Positions 1 through 6,497 of a stretch of 39,945 bases of DNA are shown here, in pieces. Numbering within the stretch: the stretch's first letter is position 1; each line of letters begins with the position of its first letter. Location: the NCBI GenBank assembly GCA_002753335.1, contig PEAD01000027.1, positions 1 to 39,945 of the forward strand, written 5' to 3'. This stretch comes from Nitrospirae bacterium MYbin3 (GTDB lineage: Bacteria > Nitrospirota > Thermodesulfovibrionia > Thermodesulfovibrionales > Dissulfurispiraceae). The notes beneath the pieces were generated by a model, which had not been told where the DNA came from, did no database searches, and saw only the letters and a list, made by a program, of their open reading frames with translations. A program made the position numbers and the translations under genes.

Positions 1-114
1 CTGAAATCAGGGGGAGGCAAGTTTATTTAAAGCAATGCATTACTGGACAAGGGTTTGAAAGCTTTTAGCCTTAGAACTTTTGACAATACGTAAAAACCAA
101 AAAGGAGAATCAAC

Positions 115-705
115 ATGAAAAAACTTGTACTGTTTGCCTTATTGCTTTTTGTTTTTGCGCTTCCTTCGCTCGGCCTCGCTTCAACATGGCAGATAGATGG
201 GGACCACTCGACAGTAGGGTTTTCTGTAAAACATATGATGATTACAAATGTTAAAGGTGTGTTCGAACGCTTTTCTGGCAAGATTGTGATAGATGAAACT
301 AATATCGCCAAATCAAGCGTCAAGGCGGTGATAGAAACAGGCTCTATAAACACGCGCATTCAAAAAAGGGATGATCATCTGAGGAGCTCAGATTTTCTTG
401 ATACTGCGGTGTTTCCAACCATGACTTTTGTATCGAAAAAAATAACGGCGTCAGGAAAAGAGCGCCTGAAAATTACGGGAGACCTTACACTTCACGGCAT
501 AACCCGCGAAGTTGTCCTTGATGTCGAAAACCTTACCGAACCTGTCAAAGACCCGTGGGGCAAAATTCGGCGCGGAGCTTCGGCCACTACAAAAATCAAC
601 AGACGCGACTATGGCCTGACATGGAACAAGGCGATAGAAACAGGCGGGGTCTTGGTGGGCGATGAGGTTGCTATAACTATAGAAATCGAAATGATAAAGG
701 AGTAG
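115..705 (+). CDS. YceI family periplasmic protein
   Basis: Exported lipocalin-like protein of the YceI family (196 aa). The N-terminus is a clear signal peptide: Lys-Lys, then a Leu/Phe-rich core ending near residue 22 before STWQID. The mature part has the family hallmarks: the W-x-I-D-x-x-H-S opening, F-S-V-K-H, the D-F-L-D-x-x-x-F-P block and L-T-L-H-G-I-T-R. Family members bind isoprenoid lipids in a beta-barrel; their exact role is often unknown. The ATG follows an AGGAGA ribosome site. The gene stands alone and converges on the hydrolase gene to its right. Family call is secure; the ligand cannot be read from sequence. Confidence 0.93.
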   Translation: MKKLVLFALLLFVFALPSLGLASTWQIDGDHSTVGFSVKHMMITNVKGVFERFSGKIVIDETNIAKSSVKAVIETGSINTRIQKRDDHLRSSDFLDTAVFPTMTFVSKKITASGKERLKITGDLTLHGITREVVLDVENLTEPVKDPWGKIRRGASATTKINRRDYGLTWNKAIETGGVLVGDEVAITIEIEMIKE

Positions 706-725
706 CCTTCAACAAAAAAATATTC

Positions 726-787
726 ACCACAGAGAACACAGAGAGCTTAACCAAAAATAAAATTAAAAACTCTGTGCGCTCTGTGGT
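726..787. repeat. Imperfect inverted repeat with CACAGAG arms between convergent genes
   Basis: Two 18-base arms (726-743 and 770-787) match each other in inverted orientation at 16 of 18 positions. Each arm holds two CACAGAG units. The spacer is A/T-rich. It lies between two convergent genes, so it could act as a bidirectional terminator, but it also resembles the dispersed CACAGAG intergenic repeats I recall from environmental bacterial genomes. Confidence 0.65.
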
Positions 788-806
788 TTAACTGCCGTTT
801 ATTTTA

Positions 807-1634
807 TTAGCGGCTGAGGGTTTCCCCTACAGCAAGACTTTTCATCTCGGTCTTAAGGCCAAGCGCTTTAATCTCTTTTTCAAGTGCAGCAGCTGTGCCT
901 GTGAGTGCAGGGAAAGTGCCATAATGCATAGGCACTACTACTTGAGGGTTTACAAGCTGCACCGCTTTTGCTGCGAGTTTAGGCCCCATAGTGAACTTGT
1001 CACCAATGCATGCGAGCATTACATCAATTTTGCCCGAACTATTTATCAAGGCCATATCACCAAAAACGTCTGTGTCACCGGTGTGGTATATAGTAGGCCC
1101 GTTCTTAACATAAATTACAAATCCGCCCGGATTGCCTCCGTAAGCGTTCAGGTTCGGCAGTTTGCTGTCTGTAGCGCCTTCAAGGGCAGAGCTGTGAACA
1201 GCAGAAACAAATAGAATTCGTACTTCTCCGTTCAGAAGCGATATCTGGCCGCCAAAGTTCCCCATATTTTCTTTAGGATAATATTTTTCGGGCAGGCCGC
1301 CGAACTGAACCATTGCCCGGCCGAGGTCTGCCGTAGCCACAATCGTCGCACCTGTCTTTTTTGCGATCTCTACAGTGTTGCCCACATGGTCGCCATGGCC
1401 ATGCGTAAGCAATATGAGATCGACCTTGTCGAGCGCAGCAAGCTGCTCTTTGCCTTTAGGATTTGCTGGGTTTGTTATCCAAGGATCGATGAGAAGAACC
1501 TTCCCCGAGCCGGTCGTGACTTTAAATGTGGAATGGCCTAACCATGTAATTCCTGTTTTGTCAGCGGCACAGACTGCTGTGGCATAGACCAACAAGCAGA
1601 ATAAGACCAAACTTAAAAATAATTTGCGTGACAT
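807..1634 (-). CDS. Exported metallo-beta-lactamase-fold hydrolase (UPF0173-like)
   Basis: 275-aa metal-dependent hydrolase of the metallo-beta-lactamase fold, closest in layout to the UPF0173 group. It opens the mature domain with I-T-W-L-G-H-S-T-F and carries the metal motif H78-G-H80-G-D82-H83, a later Y-H-T-G-D-T-D-V and the C-terminal P-M-H-Y-G-T. Cytoplasmic UPF0173 proteins are about 225 aa; the extra length here is an N-terminal signal peptide (residues 1-24, ending VCA-ADK), so the enzyme is probably periplasmic. The substrate is unknown. It is transcribed away from the rhodanese gene, sharing a 194-base divergent intergenic region. Confidence 0.9.
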   Translation of the reverse strand: MSRKLFLSLVLFCLLVYATAVCAADKTGITWLGHSTFKVTTGSGKVLLIDPWITNPANPKGKEQLAALDKVDLILLTHGHGDHVGNTVEIAKKTGATIVATADLGRAMVQFGGLPEKYYPKENMGNFGGQISLLNGEVRILFVSAVHSSALEGATDSKLPNLNAYGGNPGGFVIYVKNGPTIYHTGDTDVFGDMALINSSGKIDVMLACIGDKFTMGPKLAAKAVQLVNPQVVVPMHYGTFPALTGTAAALEKEIKALGLKTEMKSLAVGETLSR

Positions 1635-1758
1635 TGTCCCCTCCGGAATAAGTTTTTAGAAGCTGCCTTAATTTTGCAACTGTTTTAAGTTAAGAATCAA
1701 GACAGTAAAGCAAACTATTTTGGTTAAAGTATTGCAGAACTGTATTTCTAAAATTTTG

Positions 1759-1767
1759 TGCTATAAT
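1759..1767 (+). promoter_or_regulatory. Extended -10 promoter element for the rhodanese gene
   Basis: TGCTATAAT is a perfect extended -10 (TGnTATAAT). It lies about 60 bases upstream of the ATG at 1829, which is preceded by a strong AGGAGG ribosome site near 1816-1821. The -35 region is poor, as expected for extended -10 promoters. Confidence 0.55.
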
Positions 1768-1828
1768 TGACATATAAATTATAATTTTAGCTAGGTGTGG
1801 TCTAGAAATAAAAAACAGGAGGAAAAAA

Positions 1829-3184
1829 ATGACAAAAAACATCTTTTTTAAAAAGGCGTTTGCGGTTGCAGCCGTAACACTGTATTGCAGTGGCGGGTTG
1901 TTCGCAGCCGAGAAGCCGCAGATTCTTAAACCCTGTACGCAGTGTCATCAGGCAGAAGCAAACAAGCTTAGGGGCACAGTAGGCAGCGTGTCCGGCAAGG
2001 CAGAAACTATTCAGGTTGAGACGGGCGCAACATGGATAGTAAAGTTTGATGAAAAAACAAAAATCAACAATTGGCAGCAACCTGTAAACAAGATACCAAA
2101 AGAAAAAGAAATCGCGGTTGTTTTTGCTGAGAAAGAGGGCAAATTATATGCTGAATCAATAACTGTAAAGCCGCCGGCAAAGGTAAGAGATGAACAGCTG
2201 ATTAAAGCGGAAGCGCTTTCAAAACTTATTGCGCTCGGAGCTGACAAGGGGAACTATATCATTATAGATTCAAGGCCTGCGCCGCGTTTTGGTGAAGCGC
2301 ATATTCCGGGAGCTATAAACATCTACGATGCTGATTTTGACAAAAATATAGAAAAGCTCCCTAAAGAAAAAGATAAAATCTTAGTTTTTTATTGTGCAGG
2401 CCCCACCTGAAGGCTGAGCCCATCCTCTGCCAGTAAGGCGGAGAAACTTGGATACAAAAACGTAAAAGTGTTTATTGATGGGCTGCCGGCATGGAAAAAG
2501 GCGGGCAGTCTTATTGCATCTACCGGTGCGAATCTCAAAGGCGTGATAGACAAGGATATACCGCATGTGCTGATAGATGTAAGACCGGCGGATTATGCAA
2601 AAAAAGAACATATAAAAGGCGCAGTCAACATACCGCTTAAAGAGCTTGCAGGAATGAAGCCTAAATTCCCGGAAAACAAAAAAGCCCCGATTGTTATTTA
2701 CTGTGCTTCCCAGCAGGCTATGGAAGAGGCGTTTAAAGCTGTCAGGGGATGGGGTTATGTAAATGCGTCATACCTTGCCGGAGGAATGGAGGGGTGGAAG
2801 AAAGCGGGCAACCCGGTAGAAAATGACAAGCTAAAAACAGAAATAGTATATGTGCCTAAACCAAGACCGGGCGAGATTATGCCCGAAGAGTTTAAAACAA
2901 TTGCGGCGTCAACTCCATCCGGCAAGTTCATTCTTGATGTGCGCGATGCTGATGAAGCTGCGGAAGGCATGATTAAAGGCGCGAAGAATATTCCAACTCA
3001 GGATGTTGGCGATAGAATTGCCGAGATACCGAAAGACAAAGAGATTATTATCCATTGTTCGACAGGAGCGAGAGCAGAGATAGCCTACAACACGCTTAAA
3101 GAAAAAGGGTTCAAAGCGCGTTTCTTAAATGCAACTGTGAAGATAGCCAAAGATGGAAAGCTTGAAATAACCAAAGAAGATTAG
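1829..3184 (+). CDS. Exported multi-rhodanese protein with predicted selenocysteine (in-frame TGA at 2408-2410)
   Basis: Two same-frame ORFs (1829-2410 and the region to 3184) are one gene interrupted only by TGA at codon 194. The conceptual product is 451 aa. It has a signal peptide (about 1-26), a heme-c-type C36-T-Q-C39-H40 motif, a small beta-rich segment (about 47-110), then three rhodanese domains (about 115-215, 225-315, 335-435). The first active loop reads C189-A-G-P-T-[TGA]-R; as I recall, relatives have Cys at the TGA position. The others have C292 and the classical C410-S-T-G-A-R. The frame continues without a break and with strong rhodanese similarity straight after the TGA, and a SECIS-like hairpin follows. 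Rhodaneses transfer sulfane sulfur (or selenium). A point-mutated pseudogene or sequencing error is the alternative. Confidence 0.85.
2425..2443 (+). promoter_or_regulatory. Putative bacterial SECIS hairpin just after the in-frame TGA
   Basis: CTCTGCC (2425-2431) pairs with GGCGGAG (2437-2443) over seven pairs including one G-U, closing a five-base loop AGTAA. The loop starts 22 bases after the TGA (21 bases between), inside the range usual for bacterial SECIS elements, and has G-U near its 5' side as SelB recognition typically needs. It lies within the coding frame, as expected in bacteria. Confidence 0.7.
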
Positions 3185-3189
3185 TTTTT

Positions 3190-3225
3190 ACAGAAGCGCC
3201 TGAGGTTTGCCTCAGGCGCTTCTGT
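3190..3225 (+). terminator. Hairpin terminator after the rhodanese gene
   Basis: A perfect 16-base-pair stem (3190-3205 with 3210-3225) with a TTTG tetraloop starts six bases after the stop codon. There is no long T tract afterwards, so termination strength is uncertain, but the hairpin itself is very stable. Confidence 0.75.
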
Positions 3226-3229
3226 TGCC

Positions 3230-3259
3230 TTGACGGAGCAGAAAAATCTTTAGTACACT
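3230..3259 (+). promoter_or_regulatory. Sigma-70 type promoter directly abutting gmhA
   Basis: TTGACG (3230-3235), an 18-base spacer and TACACT (3254-3259). The expected transcription start, about seven bases after the -10, coincides with the ATG at 3267, and no ribosome site is visible, so a leaderless transcript is likely. Confidence 0.5.
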
Positions 3260-3266
3260 TAACCCC

Positions 3267-3851
3267 ATGGAAAGAAAAATAATAAAGGCATTTGAAGACA
3301 GCATAGAAGTCAAAAAGCGTTTTGCAAAAGATAATACCGCATTGATCGCAGAAGTTTCGAAACTTATTGCCGATGCTTTCAGCGAAGGCAGAAAACTGCT
3401 TCTTTTCGGCAATGGAGGCAGCGCTTGCGATGCATCTCATATTGCTGCAGAGTTCGTAAACCGCTTTAAAAAAGACAGACCCGGATTGCCGGCCATAGCA
3501 CTCAATACCGATACCGCTGTGCTTACATCCATTTCAAACGATTACGACTATTCAGAAATATTTGCAAGGCAGGTAAAGACTCTTGGCCAGGCCGGAGACC
3601 TTGTGCTAGCTATAAGCACGAGCGGGGGATCTAAAAATATTCTCAAGGCTGTTGATGCAGCTAAGAAAAAGGGAATAAAAACGATAGCTTTTACCGGACA
3701 AAAAGGCGACAAGTTTGCGGCAAAATGCGATTATGCCTTTGTGGTGGCCTCTGAAGACACGCCGCGCATTCAGGAAACACATATTACACTTGCACACATA
3801 ATCTGCCAAATGGTGGAAGAGATTTTATTTGAAGCCCCAAGAAAAAGATAG
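3267..3851 (+). CDS. gmhA: Phosphoheptose isomerase (sedoheptulose 7-phosphate isomerase)
   Basis: 194-aa SIS-domain isomerase that converts sedoheptulose 7-phosphate to D-glycero-D-manno-heptose 7-phosphate, the first step to the ADP-heptose of the LPS inner core. The GmhA signature G-N-G-G-S-A-x-D-A-S-H-I-A-A-E-F sits at residues 48-63; the sugar-phosphate loop I-S-T-S-G-G-S and the C-terminal D-T-P-R-I-Q-E-T-H motif are intact. Length is normal for the family. ruvC follows after two bases. The other heptose genes are not in the window. The call implies a Gram-negative envelope. Confidence 0.95.
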   Translation: MERKIIKAFEDSIEVKKRFAKDNTALIAEVSKLIADAFSEGRKLLLFGNGGSACDASHIAAEFVNRFKKDRPGLPAIALNTDTAVLTSISNDYDYSEIFARQVKTLGQAGDLVLAISTSGGSKNILKAVDAAKKKGIKTIAFTGQKGDKFAAKCDYAFVVASEDTPRIQETHITLAHIICQMVEEILFEAPRKR

Positions 3852-3853
3852 TC

Positions 3854-4333
3854 TTGAAAATTTTAGGCATTGATCCGGGCAGTATTTATTGCGGCTACAG
3901 CCTCATAAACGTTTCACCAAATCCGTATTCAAAAAAAATCGATTATATGTCTTCAGGCAGGATTGCAATGTCTGCAAAAAATCCTCTTCATGAAAGGCTT
4001 AAAACACTTTTTACCACACTAAACGAGATCTTTGCCGAATACAAGCCTGATGAGATAGCCATAGAAAAGATGTTTTTTGCTAAAGGCACAAAAGCGGCTA
4101 TAAGCATGGGGCACACTAGAGGAGTTGTTCTTGTTGCAGCGGCACTTACCGGGATGCCTATTTTTGAGTACAGCGCACTTCAGGTAAAAAAAGCGGTTGT
4201 AGGCTACGGCAAGGCCGACAAAAATCAGGTGCAGAGCATGGTCGCGCAAATACTTAATATACGCCACAAACTGTCATCTGACAGTGCGGATGCCATAGCT
4301 TTAGCCATTTGCCACGCCCACACCAGACGATAA
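3854..4333 (+). CDS. ruvC: Holliday junction resolvase RuvC
   Basis: 159-aa endonuclease that cleaves four-way junctions with RuvAB during recombination. The acidic catalytic residues are visible: D7 in G-I-D-P-G, E71 in I-A-I-E-K, and D143/D146 in S-A-D-A-I-A-L-A. The start is TTG, chosen because K-I-L-G-I-D-P-G must lie at the extreme N-terminus and no ATG is available. It begins two bases after the gmhA stop, so it is probably translated from the gmhA transcript. ruvA and ruvB are not nearby. Confidence 0.95.
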   Translation: MKILGIDPGSIYCGYSLINVSPNPYSKKIDYMSSGRIAMSAKNPLHERLKTLFTTLNEIFAEYKPDEIAIEKMFFAKGTKAAISMGHTRGVVLVAAALTGMPIFEYSALQVKKAVVGYGKADKNQVQSMVAQILNIRHKLSSDSADAIALAICHAHTRR

Positions 4334-4348
4334 TCAACCATACCGGTG

Positions 4349-4357
4349 TGTTATAAT
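4349..4357 (+). promoter_or_regulatory. Extended -10 promoter element for ribBA
   Basis: TGTTATAAT, a perfect TGnTATAAT, lies 49 bases before the ribBA start and just after the ruvC stop. The resulting leader of about 40 bases is too short for an FMN riboswitch. Confidence 0.55.
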
Positions 4358-4406
4358 TTTAGTCGTTTATAAATTGTTTCTGAGCAAATAAATCGGAGGT
4401 TTTAGA

Positions 4407-5621
4407 GTGGAGAAATATAAAGTAAATTCTATAGAGGAAGCCCTTGAAGACATTGTCAATGGGAGAATGGTGATACTTGTTGATGATGAGGACCGCGAAA
4501 ATGAGGGTGATTTGTGCATGGCGGCCGAGAAGGTTACGCCGGATGCCATTAACTTTATGGCCAAACACGGGCGCGGACTTATATGTCTTTCACTTACTCC
4601 GCAAAGAGTTGAGGAGATTAATCTGCCGATGATGACCGAGGACAACACCTCGTCTTTCGGCACCGCATTCACTGTTTCGATCGAGGCAAAAAAAGGCGTT
4701 ACCACCGGAATATCCGCAAAGGATAGAGCTACTACGATACTCACCGCTATTAACCCCAAAACAAAACCTGAAGATATAGCAAGACCGGGACACATTTTCC
4801 CGCTTAGGGCAAAACCGGGCGGGGTGCTTCAGCGTGCCGGACAAACAGAAGGGTCTGTTGATCTTGCGCGCCTTGCAGGACTTAATCCCTCTGGAGTCAT
4901 CTGCGAGATTATGGACGATGACGGCACGATGGCGCGGATGCCTCAGCTTGTGGAATTCGCAAAAAAACATCATCTAAAAATAATTACGGTAAAAGACCTA
5001 ATCAAATATAGAATGCGTAATGAGCGGCTTGTAAAACGTATTGCTACGGTAAAGATGCCTACTAAATACGGAGGCGATTTTACCTCTATAGCCTACGCTA
5101 ATGACGTTGATAAAAATGTGCACATAGCACTCGTGAAGGGAACAATTAAAAGCGGCGATACGGTTTTGGTAAGAGTGCATTCTGAATGCCTTACCGGTGA
5201 CGTATTTGGTTCAAAAAGATGCGATTGCGGGGACCAGCTTCACAAGGCGATGGAGATGATAAGCAAAGAAGGCAAAGGCATTGTGTTATACATGCGACAG
5301 GAAGGCCGTGGCATCGGGCTTGCAAATAAACTGAGGGCGTATGAGTTGCAAGACAAGGGCCTCGATACTGTAGAGGCCAACCTCCAACTCGGGTTTCAGC
5401 CCGATCTTCGGGATTACGGCATAGGCGCGCAAATACTGGTTGAGCTTGGTGTGAAAAAGATGCGCATAATAACAAACAATCCTAAAAAAATAGTTGGTCT
5501 TGAAGGCTATGGCCTGAAAATTGTTGAAAGAGTTCCGGCAGAAGTCACTCCTCATGACAAAAACATTGTTTATCTAAAGACAAAAAAGAAGAAAATGGGC
5601 CACATGATCGAAAATGTTTAA
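4407..5621 (+). CDS. ribBA: Bifunctional 3,4-dihydroxy-2-butanone-4-phosphate synthase / GTP cyclohydrolase II
   Basis: 404-aa fusion catalysing both entry reactions of riboflavin synthesis. The N-terminal half (about 1-200) is RibB, with the acidic [10 protein letters not shown] motif and H-T-x-P-L-R-like H-I-F-P-L-R. The C-terminal half (about 205-400) is RibA, with zinc cysteines in E-C-L-T-G-D and R-C-D-C-G and the catalytic R-Q-E-G-R-G-I-G-L. Both active sites look intact. The start is GTG, seven bases after a GGAGGT ribosome site. It is the last gene before the tRNA-fragment region. Confidence 0.96.
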   Translation: MEKYKVNSIEEALEDIVNGRMVILVDDEDRENEGDLCMAAEKVTPDAINFMAKHGRGLICLSLTPQRVEEINLPMMTEDNTSSFGTAFTVSIEAKKGVTTGISAKDRATTILTAINPKTKPEDIARPGHIFPLRAKPGGVLQRAGQTEGSVDLARLAGLNPSGVICEIMDDDGTMARMPQLVEFAKKHHLKIITVKDLIKYRMRNERLVKRIATVKMPTKYGGDFTSIAYANDVDKNVHIALVKGTIKSGDTVLVRVHSECLTGDVFGSKRCDCGDQLHKAMEMISKEGKGIVLYMRQEGRGIGLANKLRAYELQDKGLDTVEANLQLGFQPDLRDYGIGAQILVELGVKKMRIITNNPKKIVGLEGYGLKIVERVPAEVTPHDKNIVYLKTKKKKMGHMIENV

Positions 5622-5623
5622 AA

Positions 5624-5658
5624 CACGCCTCAGAGGATTCGAACCTCCGCTCCTCGGC
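5624..5658 (-). pseudogene. 3' fragment of tRNA-Arg (possible attachment-site repeat)
   Basis: Bases 5626-5658 match 6354-6386 (the 3' part of the intact tRNA-Arg gene, same orientation) at 30 of 33 positions. The match covers the 3' anticodon-stem strand, T arm and 3' acceptor strand; the 5' half of a tRNA is absent. It does not fold as a tRNA. This is the arrangement left when an element integrates at a tRNA 3' end. Confidence 0.75.
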
Positions 5659-5686
5659 ATGAAGAGTTTAGGTTAAACAGGATTCT

Positions 5687-6277
5687 ATGCCGACAAGTCC
5701 TTATTGTCATATAGAAACATTAGCTGCATTCCTAATCTTTATAAGACCGACTTCTGTGCTTGATATAGGACTTGGCAATGGGAAAATAGGCTTTATAGTC
5801 CGCGACTGCCTTGATGTCACCATGGGGGAGCGTTATAAACGGTCAGACTGGAAGGTTATTCTTGATGGTATAGAAATCTTTCCAGATTATATACAGGATC
5901 ATCAAAAAGCCATCTATAACAAAATTTTTATCGGCAATGCCTTTGAATATATCGATGTCATAGGAGTCTATGATCTGATCATTGCCGGTGATGTGCTCGA
6001 ACATTTCGAAAAGAATAAAGCATGGAGTTTTTTAGACAAATGCGCTGCTCATTGCAACAAGTATCTTATACTTAATCTGCCTCTAGGCGAAAAGTGGGAA
6101 CAGCCAACTATTTATGGGAATCCACACGAAAAGCACCTTTCCTCATGGACACAGGAGGAGCTCGCGCCTTTTACCTCTATGAAACAAATTTATTCTTGTA
6201 AAGAAGCGGGCGATTATGGATGCTTTCTTATAAAAAAAGAAGATTATCTCTCCTACCGGCAACAACAAACAGGTTGA
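5687..6277 (+). CDS. Class I SAM-dependent methyltransferase-like protein
   Basis: 196-aa protein with a Rossmann methyltransferase core. Motif I is V-L-D-I-G-L-G-N-G-K-I-G (residues 24-35), followed by an acidic residue in D-G-I-E-I-F and a D-V-L-E-H-F motif typical of type 11/12 methyltransferases. The substrate is not recognisable. No good ribosome site is visible before the ATG. It is the only gene between a tRNA-Arg 3' fragment and the intact tRNA, in opposite orientation to both, and looks like the cargo or remnant of a small integrated element. No integrase is present. Confidence 0.75.
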   Translation: MPTSPYCHIETLAAFLIFIRPTSVLDIGLGNGKIGFIVRDCLDVTMGERYKRSDWKVILDGIEIFPDYIQDHQKAIYNKIFIGNAFEYIDVIGVYDLIIAGDVLEHFEKNKAWSFLDKCAAHCNKYLILNLPLGEKWEQPTIYGNPHEKHLSSWTQEELAPFTSMKQIYSCKEAGDYGCFLIKKEDYLSYRQQQTG

Positions 6278-6351
6278 GCTTTTGGAATTCGTCCGTTAGA
6301 AAAAACGGGAGAGTTGCGACATGCTGCTTTGTAACTCGTTGTTTTTAAAAG

Positions 6352-6425
6352 CGCGCCTGAGAGGATTCGAACCTCCGACCCTCGGCTTCGGAGGCCGATG
6401 CTCTAATCCCCTGAGCTACAGGCGC
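6352..6425 (-). tRNA. tRNA-Arg (anticodon CCG)
   Basis: Read on the minus strand: acceptor GCGCCTG/CAGGCGC with discriminator G, D arm GCTC...GAGC, anticodon stem TCGGC/GCCGA with loop CTCCGAA (anticodon CCG), and T arm GGAGG-TTCGAAT-CCTCT. The CCA is not encoded. CCG reads the arginine codon CGG. Confidence 0.96.
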
Positions 6426-6442
6426 ATCTGAGGTCTATTCGT

Positions 6443-6451
6443 ATTCTAACA
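6443..6451 (-). promoter_or_regulatory. Extended -10 element for tRNA-Arg
   Basis: On the minus strand TGTTAGAAT lies 17 bases upstream of the tRNA 5' end, giving an expected 5' leader of about ten bases. Confidence 0.45.
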
Positions 6452-6497
6452 TCCGCATTGTAAGTAGTGCTACTTTTGAATTGTTTATGCAGCATTT

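Noticed and set aside
924..1214. Open frame opposite the metallo-hydrolase gene
   Set aside because: Fully inside a convincing conserved gene on the other strand; composition is that of a shadow frame.
1767..1785. TTGACA followed by TATAAT upstream of the rhodanese gene
   Set aside because: The boxes are only seven bases apart, too close to form one promoter; the extended -10 at 1759-1767 is the better candidate.
4358..4406. FMN riboswitch ahead of ribBA
   Set aside because: The leader is about 40 bases and lacks the RFN-element conserved segments.
5624..5700. A second complete tRNA-Arg gene
   Set aside because: The 5' acceptor strand, D arm and 5' anticodon-stem strand are missing; only the 3' part is present.
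6293..6308. CCGTT/AACGG hairpin after the methyltransferase gene
   Set aside because: Only five pairs and no T tract; too weak to call a terminator.
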